A stretch of DNA of 11,630 nucleotides from an uncultured Oscillospiraceae bacterium. GTDB taxonomy: Bacteria > Bacillota > Clostridia > Oscillospirales > Ruminococcaceae. The notes under the pieces are model-generated. The model searched no databases. It saw nothing but the letters and a program-made list of their open reading frames with translations, and had not been told where the DNA came from. Of the stretch, positions 6,446 to 11,630 are shown one piece after another (within the stretch, counting starts at the first letter, position 1; each line of letters begins with the position of its first letter). A program made the position numbers and the translations under genes. The stretch is from assembly GCA_910586535.1 (NCBI GenBank), contig CAJUHS010000042.1:1-11630 (forward strand), read 5' to 3'.

Positions 6446-6991
6446 ATGCTCGGAATTTATCTCGCTCTGCTCGATACTCCCGAAGAAAAAAGCAAATTTG
6501 AGGTACTGTACAAGGAATACAGGAGCACAATGTATAACCACGCATACGGTATCCTAAAGGACAAATACCTTGCCGAGGACGCTGTACATAATGCTTTTTT
6601 GAAGTTAACAAAAAATTTAGAAAAAGTTAATGAAATAAAGTGTAAGGAAACGCGCAATTATTTGGTTATATTAGTAAGGGGCGCTGCTATAGATTTTTAT
6701 AATCAAAACAAAAAAATCATCCCCATAGACGAGTTGGACGATACGGATACTCTTGATTTGCCTGAACTGATTGAAAATCGGCTTGAACGGGAACGGGTGT
6801 TTGAAATAATTTCAAATATGGACGATAAATACTCCGACATTCTAATGCTGAATTTGTTCTATGATTGCAGCAATGAGGAAGTTGCACAGTCTTTGAATAT
6901 TAATCCCGAACACGTTTCAATTCACTTTTTTCGCGCTAAGGAAAAATTAAAAAAATTGATTATGGAGGAATACAACAATGACCGACCTTGA
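6446..6991 (+). CDS. ECF-type RNA polymerase sigma factor
   Basis: The 181-aa protein has the two-domain layout of group 4 (ECF) sigma factors. Region 2 spans about residues 15-88, with F-E-V-L-Y-K-E-Y-R at its start, A-E-D-A-V-H-N-A-F-L-K-L-T in region 2.2 and R-N-Y-L-V-I-L-V-R-G-A-A-I-D-F-Y after it. An acidic linker (I-D-E-L-D-D-T-D-T-L-D) follows. Region 4 spans about 115-172, with HTH C-S-N-E-E-V-A-Q-S-L-N-I-N-P-E-H-V-S-I-H-F-F-R-A-K-E-K-L. The start ATG is preceded by GAAAGGA. Its 3' end overlaps the next gene by 14 nt, which encodes a membrane protein of anti-sigma type, so the pair is probably a regulated switch. As element cargo it could redirect host RNA polymerase, perhaps to the genes downstream; its target promoters are not identifiable here. 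Confidence 0.9.
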   Translation: MLGIYLALLDTPEEKSKFEVLYKEYRSTMYNHAYGILKDKYLAEDAVHNAFLKLTKNLEKVNEIKCKETRNYLVILVRGAAIDFYNQNKKIIPIDELDDTDTLDLPELIENRLERERVFEIISNMDDKYSDILMLNLFYDCSNEEVAQSLNINPEHVSIHFFRAKEKLKKLIMEEYNNDRP

Positions 6992-7664
6992 ATTTGAGCA
7001 GTACATAACCTCGGTTATTAAAGAATACGGCGAAAATTATATAGACGAGGCATTGATAGACAATACTCCACATAAGTTTTCTCGTGAATTTGAACGCAAA
7101 ATGGATATTTTAATGGGAAAGAGCCATAAAAAAATCAAAATAACACCTAAAAATTTGCTTATTGCTATCACAGCGGCATTATTGGCGGTATTTATTATGG
7201 CTATGAGCGTCAGCGCGGTTAGAGAGGCGTTTATAAATTTCTTTATGAATATTTTTGATACAAATACTGTTGTGCAGTCAGTTGAAGATATGGACGCTCC
7301 GCTTGACTTTATCGATAAATACGAAATCACGGCGGATATGTCGGATTATGAAAATTTTGACATCAGTGAATTTATTTCAGAGCGTGAATACACTTACGAA
7401 AATGAAAATTGTACCATTTATTTTACACAGTACATAAAAGAATATTACCATATATCAATAAATACGGAGGGTTATGACATAGAAACAATTTATATAAACG
7501 GCTGCGAAGGATTTTATGTTGATATGTATAATCAAAACGGAAAAATAATAACATGGGACAACGGTGATTATGTTCTATCTATACTTGTATCATGTGATGT
7601 TGATTATAAATTTAGTAAAAACCAACTAATTGATATAGCGAATTCTGTGCAAAAAGTAGAATAA
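6978..7664 (+). CDS. Membrane anti-sigma-like protein with DUF4367-type C-terminus
   Basis: The 228-aa protein has a cytoplasmic N-terminus of about 55 residues (acidic helix, then K/R-rich up to K-I-K-I-T-P-K). One transmembrane segment follows at about 59-80 (L-L-I-A-I-T-A-A-L-L-A-V-F-I-M-A), then an exported acidic C-terminal domain of about 145 residues. The end reads K-I-I-T-W-D-N-G-D-Y-V-L-S-I-L-V, later Q-L-I-D-I-A-N-S-V. That is the typical tail of DUF4367 domains often encoded after ECF sigma factors in Clostridia. The likely role is to hold the sigma factor at the membrane and release it on an outside cue. GGAGG sits 9 nt before its ATG, which lies inside the sigma gene in another frame, so expression is coupled. 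There is no zinc anti-sigma HxxxCxxC motif, so the binding mode is inferred. Confidence 0.8.
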   Translation: MTDLEFEQYITSVIKEYGENYIDEALIDNTPHKFSREFERKMDILMGKSHKKIKITPKNLLIAITAALLAVFIMAMSVSAVREAFINFFMNIFDTNTVVQSVEDMDAPLDFIDKYEITADMSDYENFDISEFISEREYTYENENCTIYFTQYIKEYYHISINTEGYDIETIYINGCEGFYVDMYNQNGKIITWDNGDYVLSILVSCDVDYKFSKNQLIDIANSVQKVE

Positions 7665-7739
7665 TTAGAAAATTTTGCTGAAAAGTGTAATTTTACCATC
7701 TTTCAAATGGTTATATAAAGTGAAAGGAGGTGAAGCCTT

Positions 7740-8150
7740 ATGAAGAAATCAATAATTGCAATTTTGCTTGCTCTTTCGGTATTGCTTTCAGCAGGAATTT
7801 CTGTTTGTGCTTATAGTGGGGAAAATACGGTTTCTCCTTACTACCTGTATACATATTCAGTAAAAAGCACTCTGATAATTTCAGGCAAGACTGCATATTG
7901 TGAAAGCGTAATAAAGGGCGACAGAACCGTCACTCAAATATACGCAACACAGTATCTTGAAAAGAAAAACGGTGACAAATGGGAAACTGTTGACAGTTGG
8001 AGCGATTCTACAAACGGGAATTCACTTACAATGAGCAACAGCAAAGACAATCTTGACAGAGGAACTTATCATGTAAGAACAGTTGGTACTGTTTACAGCG
8101 GCAGTAAGTCAGAACCTGTTGAAGACACAAGTAAGGAGGTTACTATTTAA
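7740..8150 (+). CDS. Small exported beta-rich protein (DUF6147-like)
   Basis: A 136-aa protein with a clear signal peptide: M-K-K-S, a hydrophobic core to about residue 18, and likely cleavage after S-V-C-A at residue 24. The mature part of about 112 residues is predicted beta-rich, with alternating patterns such as T-L-I-I-S-G-K-T-A-Y, T-Q-I-Y-A-T-Q-Y-L-E and G-D-K-W-E-T-V-D-S-W. It ends with G-T-Y-H-V-R-T-V-G-T-V-Y-S-G. This resembles small Clostridia proteins of the DUF6147 type as I recall it, with no known function. AAAGGAGGTGA precedes the ATG, the strongest ribosome binding site in the operon, so it may be the most abundant product. It starts 75 nt after the anti-sigma gene. A role as surface or extracellular effector is a guess. 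Confidence 0.7.
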   Translation: MKKSIIAILLALSVLLSAGISVCAYSGENTVSPYYLYTYSVKSTLIISGKTAYCESVIKGDRTVTQIYATQYLEKKNGDKWETVDSWSDSTNGNSLTMSNSKDNLDRGTYHVRTVGTVYSGSKSEPVEDTSKEVTI

Positions 8151-8234
8151 TATAACTATATTATATTAATTAAATAAAAGTTTAAAAAAACAAATGTGTT
8201 AAATTGCAGTTTGCAATTAGAAAGGAATTTTATT

Positions 8235-9143
8235 ATGAAAACAAAAAAAATAATGGCTATTTTACTTGCAAGTATTATTTCAATTTTAACAATGACAATG
8301 AATGTTGTTGCAAGCAATAATATTACTTTTTCACATAGAAATGACATCAATGAATTTGCATCAAACATTGCGAATGTATATATTGCAAAATATCCGAGTG
8401 AATATATTATGATTAATAATATAATAGGTGAAATAGTAAATAAGGATGTATTTATTGAATGTTATGAAAGTGATGGCAAAGCTGCTTTTCAAATTGTTGA
8501 AGACTCATTAAGAGATGCACTTGAACCTTCCGTATTTGCTTTGAAAAATGGGAAATATTATGTTTCAGTACCTACAGTAAGTCAAGTATGTTATCATCCC
8601 AAAACAGGTGAAGAACTCCATTATTATTGTGGACCTGCTTCAGCCTTACAAGCATTAATAGGCAATGGTAAGCTTTCCAATATTGCTCAAAATCAAAATT
8701 CGCAAAAAGTATATGATGTTGGTAGTGAAATGGGAACTGATTCATCAGGAACAAATATTAGTAATCTTACATCGTATATGCAAAAGTATTATAAATCAAC
8801 TAGCATAACATATAAAACCAAGGCATTTACCAGATTTACATATGACAAAGCTATTGACTTTGTAAAGTATAGTTTACAAAATGGAGCGGCTCCAGTTATT
8901 AGAATTGACGATACCTCTGTTTTAGACTATTACAGTAGTAAAGAAGAATCTCTTACGCATTATGTTACAATTTCAGAAGTTGATACAATTAATAATACAG
9001 TTACTTTGGTTGATCCTAACTATGAACTTAAATATCAAGGTTCTCATACTATAACTATGGATGAATTTATAAAATTAGTTAATATTAATGGATGGATATC
9101 TGTTTATACAAATGTAAAAACAGGAAGTTATGTATATGAATAA
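8235..9143 (+). CDS. Exported C39-like cysteine peptidase
   Basis: The 302-aa protein starts at ATG 8235 with AGAAAGGA in front; the frame can be extended to GTG 8196, but that adds 13 residues before an obvious signal peptide (M-K-T-K-K-I-M-A-I-L-L). Cleavage is likely after about A26. An acidic/helical region of about 80 residues comes first (possible propeptide). Then a papain-fold C39-like domain has Q117 (V-S-Q, oxyanion), C132 in Y-Y-C-G-P-A-S-A-L-Q-A-L, H242 in T-H-Y-V-T-I-S-E-V-D and D260 in L-V-D-P-N-Y. All catalytic residues are present. There is no ABC transporter domain, so this is the free-standing secreted class, which may process surface peptides or cleave peptidoglycan-linked substrates. 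The next gene overlaps its 3' end by 8 nt. Confidence 0.85.
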   Translation: MKTKKIMAILLASIISILTMTMNVVASNNITFSHRNDINEFASNIANVYIAKYPSEYIMINNIIGEIVNKDVFIECYESDGKAAFQIVEDSLRDALEPSVFALKNGKYYVSVPTVSQVCYHPKTGEELHYYCGPASALQALIGNGKLSNIAQNQNSQKVYDVGSEMGTDSSGTNISNLTSYMQKYYKSTSITYKTKAFTRFTYDKAIDFVKYSLQNGAAPVIRIDDTSVLDYYSSKEESLTHYVTISEVDTINNTVTLVDPNYELKYQGSHTITMDEFIKLVNINGWISVYTNVKTGSYVYE

Positions 9144-9738
9144 AATTAAATATTTAACTTCGCTGTGTATTCTAAGCTTAATAGTATCTGGTTGCGCTGA
9201 AAAAGAGTTGCCTAAATTTTCAGATACTAATGAATCAGTTATGCAATCATCAGTATATCAAAAAGAAGATTTGGAAATATATATTCCGATAGAATATATA
9301 AACATACCTGATTTGCATAATGACATTTATACAGATCCAACAGAGTTAAGACGTAAATGTGCAAATAAAGTAATTTTTGATACAAAGGAATTTGAAAATT
9401 ACACAATAGAATTAGTAGGCAATACTGTTATGAGAGACACATCAATTGATTCAAACATAATATTTTCGTATTATTTGGATATACGTCTAAATTATTACGA
9501 TGAAAAAAAAGATCAAACACCTGCATATGCTAATTCAGTGAATATGGGACAAGGTGCATATAAGCTTGTGGCTGACAAACTTGATAAATATATAACTTTA
9601 TATGAAATGCATACATCAAGTGGCATTTATCCATTAATAATTTTTCAATATTTCAATGAATCAAGCATTGGAGAAACAACATTTTATTCCATTATTGATG
9701 AGCAATTGTTTTTTTTCATAATTCACTTGATGAAATAG
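9136..9738 (+). CDS. Lipoprotein of unknown function, frame broken at a T-run
   Basis: The gene overlaps the peptidase end by 8 nt. ATG 9136 is preferred because AGGAAG lies 8 nt upstream; ATG 9130 in the same frame would be only 2 nt away from it. Residues 1-20 are a lipoprotein signal: N-K-I-K, a hydrophobic core, then lipobox V-S-G-C with C20, so the mature protein is tethered to the outer face of the membrane. The mature part is acidic and unlike families I know. At 9709-9716 there is a run of eight T; after it the zero frame reads I-I-H-L-M-K and stops at 9738. The -1 frame stays open for 53 more codons of similar acidic composition to 9878. The original protein was probably about 249 aa. 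Coupled translation with the peptidase suggests a functional partnership, for instance substrate or inhibitor. Confidence 0.65.
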   Translation: MNKIKYLTSLCILSLIVSGCAEKELPKFSDTNESVMQSSVYQKEDLEIYIPIEYINIPDLHNDIYTDPTELRRKCANKVIFDTKEFENYTIELVGNTVMRDTSIDSNIIFSYYLDIRLNYYDEKKDQTPAYANSVNMGQGAYKLVADKLDKYITLYEMHTSSGIYPLIIFQYFNESSIGETTFYSIIDEQLFFFIIHLMK

Positions 9739-9878
9739 AAGAGGATTCTGCTATCTCTATAAAAATGTCTAAAGATGTTGAAATAGATGAAGAATCCTGT
9801 TCTATAATTGATAATGAATTTAAAATCAAGTATGTGTTTGACTTTGAAAATCAATTAGTTAAGGCAAGATATCTATAA
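9717..9878 (+). pseudogene. Out-of-frame C-terminal part of the lipoprotein
   Basis: Read from CAT 9717, the frame gives H-N-S-L-D-E-I-E-E-D-S-A-I-S-I-K and ends K-A-R-Y-L with a TAA at 9876-9878. Composition and codon use match the preceding lipoprotein, and it has no start or ribosome binding site. It is either joined to the upstream part by -1 slippage at the T8 run, or lost by a one-base deletion there. Confidence 0.6.
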
Positions 9879-9897
9879 TAATACTTTCTTTTTTATA

Positions 9898-9928
9898 TTA
9901 TACCATGTGATAATATCATGTGGTATAA
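9898..9928 (+). terminator. Perfectly paired hairpin after the cargo operon
   Basis: A 14-bp stem (TTATACCATGTGAT with ATCATGTGGTATAA, including two G-U pairs) closes a 3-nt loop 20 nt after the lipoprotein tail. It is followed by TTGTCTTT, a weak T-tract. It is probably the operon terminator, though the near-perfect DNA symmetry would also suit a protein site. Confidence 0.6.
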
Positions 9929-9942
9929 TTGTCTTTAAAAAA

Positions 9943-9983
9943 ATAGAGATATACCAAAATGTCAGTTCTTTATTTGTTCTTTA
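9943..9983 (+). repeat. Right-end sites: promoter-operator motif copy plus integrase arm pair
   Basis: ATAGAGATATACCA (9943-9956) followed by AAATGT nearly repeats the motif that flanks the integrase promoter. It runs into a pair of GTTCTTTA words (9965-9972 and 9976-9983, 11 bp apart) that matches the left-end pair at 1282-1300. An inverted GAACAAAC lies at 10010-10017. This fits integrase/excisionase binding on the attR side. Confidence 0.6.
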
Positions 9984-10100
9984 TAGTTACGAAAATTTAA
10001 GAAAAGTTAGAACAAACACAATAGGTATAAACCCTTTTAAATGGCTTAAATACGTGCTTTTTCGCAAATTAGGAAAAGTTACAAAATACGCTGGGGGATT

Positions 10101-10123
10101 TTCAATTCCCGTACGGGTCACCA
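10101..10123 (+). repeat. attR: second copy of the 23-bp tRNA-Glu end
   Basis: Identical to 1189-1211 and in the same orientation, but with no tRNA cloverleaf upstream: the bases before it (GGGGATT) do not complete a T-arm or acceptor. It marks the right junction of the element with the chromosome. Confidence 0.93.
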
Positions 10124-10131
10124 GTGACAAA

Positions 10132-10170
10132 GTAGCCGCAAATTCTTTTGTATAAAGGATTTGCGGCTAC
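10132..10170 (+). terminator. Displaced original terminator of the tRNA operon
   Basis: A perfect 12-bp stem, GTAGCCGCAAAT with ATTTGCGGCTAC, with a 15-nt loop and a T-rich but imperfect tail, lies 8 nt after attR. In the uninterrupted chromosome this hairpin would directly follow the tRNA-Glu CCA end. Confidence 0.75.
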
Positions 10171-10456
10171 TTGCTTCTTGTAAAAATGTTATTCTGACCG
10201 CACTTTTGACCGCACCTTGCCCAAAGTTTAGAAAATTCTATAATTTTTCTCTTTTCAGTTTTCCGTATGGGAAAACATACGCTATAAAGTTGTTAACATT
10301 CTATTAATAACGCCAATAATTTGGACGGCTTGGACGGCTGTAAAACCAAATTTGGGCGGTTGCATATATCAGCAAACCACGCAACTACTGCACTTTGGAC
10401 GGCTTGGGCGGTTTGGACGGTTATTTTGATATATACCTCTTTTTTAACAGATATGC
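10171..10456. repeat. Gene-free interval with 9-bp iterated repeats
   Basis: No gene is visible. TGACCGCAC occurs twice (10195-10203 and 10207-10215). GGACGG/GGGCGG words start at 10323, 10332, 10354, 10397, 10406 and 10415, with exact 9-bp steps within the two clusters (GGACGGCTT units). They lie just beyond the 3' end of the truncated transposase region and may be recombinase or initiator binding sites of an older element. Confidence 0.65.
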
Positions 10457-10560
10457 TCACTCTTTAATGATTTTATTGAAAATATCCTGCACCATAGCCG
10501 CCGCTGCTGCGCGGTCGTTTCCGAATTCGTGTGAGTATACGCCGTATGTTGTCAACGTAC
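10457..10560 (-). pseudogene. C-terminal scrap of a second tyrosine recombinase
   Basis: On the minus strand, in a frame shifted against the transposase, codons down to the stop at 10459-10457 read L-T-T-Y-G-V-Y-S-H-E-F-G-N-D-R-A-A-A-A-A-M-V-Q-D-I-F. This matches the C-terminal end of tyrosine integrases around the nucleophile (T-T-x-x-x-Y-S-H followed by an alanine-rich helix). Nothing upstream in that frame continues the family. Its first bases overlap the last transposase-like codons, so a fusion at short shared sequence is likely. The assignment rests on about 28 residues. Confidence 0.5.
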
Positions 10561-11573
10561 AGTATTTTCGGTATCCCGCACCGCTGTATACCGTGCCGCA
10601 GAGCCATTACCGTGGAGTGGGAGTTGGGCGTTTCGGTGATGTTCCACCCGACCAGTACGCCGGTTTTAGCGTCGAGGATTCCGGTAACATAGAGCCTGTG
10701 TGTCTTTTCTCCGTAGTCGGTGCGGGTGATAAAGTCGAGGGTGTGGTTGTCCGCAACCCAAACGTCGTTAGCTTCGATGCCGTCGTAAAGGCGTTCTATG
10801 TAGGGGAGACAGTCGTCAATGCAAGCCTTTTCGCCCTCACGGAAAAATTTTATAACGGCGGGGGGCAGCTTATCGGGCAAACGCCTGAACGTCCGCTCGC
10901 TTGCCATAAACGGCAGATATTCGGGGAACTCCTCGAACACGTAATCCCGCGTCAGCCTGAAGCAGTCCGAGACCGGAAGCTTCGCGTCGCTCAGGTACAG
11001 GGTATAGAAGCACTCCGTGACCTCGGCGGGTATGACGGAGTTTCCCTTGTTCCACCCTCCCCGACCGTCCACAAGTCCCTGCAGATCGCCGTCCTTGTAC
11101 GCCTTATACTTGCGGTACAGGATATCCCTGCTCAGGGTGATACCCTGCTCCGCAAGATACGCCCTGCGGAGCCGCTTGGTCTCGGCAATGAATACCATGT
11201 CGCCCTCGGAACAGTTTTCGTATTCCCTGCGGCGTATCTGCCATTCGCGGAGCAGGTCGGTCCAGAACGTGATCTGTTCCCGCTCATCGGCGTTGAACTC
11301 GCCGAACTCCTTTTTGACAACGGGTTTTGTGTGTTTAGGTTTCTGCGGCACTGCCGTTTCCTGCACCTTCGGCAAGCATAGCTGCGCGTCGGCGGCAAGC
11401 TTGCCGTAGTATTTCTTTTGCAAGGGAACGGGAAGCGCGGATATCGGAACATAAAACTTTATTTTACCTTTTGCGTTTAGCTTTTTAATGGCTTCCAGTT
11501 TGCCCTTAGAGATACAATTCTGTATGTACCGCTCAGAGCACCCTTTAAGTTCCGCGACTTCTTTAACAGTCAA
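10473..11573 (-). pseudogene. Mu-type DDE transposase, truncated in the catalytic domain
   Basis: The frame gives 366 aa; the start is TTG 11573 with GGGGAGGTG 2-4 nt ahead. Residues 1-30 are an excisionase-like HTH (V-K-E-V-A-E-L-K-G-C-S-E-R-Y-I-Q). Residues about 90-240 resemble the DNA-binding domains of MuA-like transposases. The catalytic rve core begins near 265, with D275 in V-W-V-A-D-N-H-T-L-D-F and D341 in L-Y-V-D-N. Immediately after D-N the family would continue with G-x-x-F and later the catalytic glutamate. Instead the frame reads I-R-R-I-L-T-R-I-R-K-R-P-R-S-S and stops. The glutamate and the C-terminal domain (normally some 300 more residues) are missing, so it cannot transpose on its own. 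GC content is clearly higher than in the neighbouring element. Confidence 0.85.
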
Positions 11574-11630
11574 ATCACCTCCCCGAATTTTTTTCTAAAA
11601 AAGTCTTGCATTTTTGCACCAACTCTGCTA

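Larger units (their letters stand above)
1189..10123. mobile_element. Integrative mobilizable element in tRNA-Glu
   Basis: The element is bounded by a 23-bp perfect direct repeat of the tRNA-Glu 3' end; the unique element DNA is about 1212-10100 (around 8.9 kb including one repeat). Directly inside the left end is a tyrosine integrase pointing toward the tRNA. A MobV relaxase, a superfamily 3 helicase and an excisionase-like HTH protein follow on the same strand, and a plus-strand cargo operon fills the right part. Paired GTTCTTT sites with identical 11-bp spacing lie inside both ends. There are no mating-pair formation genes or coupling protein, so transfer would depend on a helper element; the relaxase and a candidate oriT support mobilizability. 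All mobility genes look intact. Confidence 0.9.

Noticed and set aside
7695..7711. ACCAT/ATGGT hairpin before the small secreted protein, possible sigma-factor target promoter nearby
   Set aside because: The stem is only 5 bp in AT-rich DNA, and I could not find a -35/-10 pair clearly shared with other cargo upstream regions.
9907..10155. Open frame of about 82 codons crossing the right end of the element
   Set aside because: It runs through the hairpin, the arm sites and the 23-bp attachment repeat, has no ribosome binding site, and its residues look random.
10323..10420. CRISPR array
   Set aside because: The repeat unit is only 9 bp with no spacers of regular length and no cas genes; these are iterons.
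10395..11381. Long plus-strand open frame (328 codons) opposite the transposase
   Set aside because: It is the antisense shadow of a clear Mu-type transposase with recognisable HTH and catalytic residues; high GC keeps the opposite frame open.

Overview
The window looks like chromosomal DNA of a low-to-mid GC gut-type Clostridia (Ruminococcus/Oscillospiraceae-like). This rests on AGGAGG-type ribosome binding sites, sigma-A promoters, tRNAs with encoded CCA, and MobV, DUF4367 and Tn916-type integrase families. The genus is inference.

The core is an integrated mobilizable element of about 8.9 kb (roughly 1212-10123) sitting in a tRNA-Glu(TTC) gene. A perfect 23-bp direct repeat of the tRNA 3' end marks both ends (1189-1211 and 10101-10123). 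The left part carries minus-strand mobility genes: a tyrosine integrase next to attL, a MobV/Pre relaxase, a superfamily 3 replication helicase, and a small HTH protein translationally coupled to the helicase (likely excisionase/regulator). No conjugation pore genes are present, so it would need a helper. The relaxase-helicase gap (3915-4249) is palindrome-rich and is the best oriT candidate. A non-coding AT-rich gap with long inverted repeats (5836-6445) separates this module from the cargo.

The cargo (6446-9878) is on the plus strand and very AT-rich. It holds an ECF-type sigma factor with a consensus-like promoter, an overlapping membrane anti-sigma-like protein (DUF4367-type), a small exported beta-rich protein, an exported C39-like cysteine peptidase, and a lipoprotein whose frame breaks at an 8-T run. 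It reads as a portable cell-surface regulation and secretion module; its function is unknown.

The flanks are gene graveyards. On the left (1-836), fragments of a glycine-rich protein, a serine recombinase and a DNA methyltransferase abut each other; then come tRNA-Met and tRNA-Glu. On the right lie the original-looking terminator, 9-bp iterated repeats, a probable C-terminal scrap of a tyrosine recombinase, and a Mu-type transposase truncated at the point where the scrap begins. This tRNA locus appears to be a repeated insertion hot spot.
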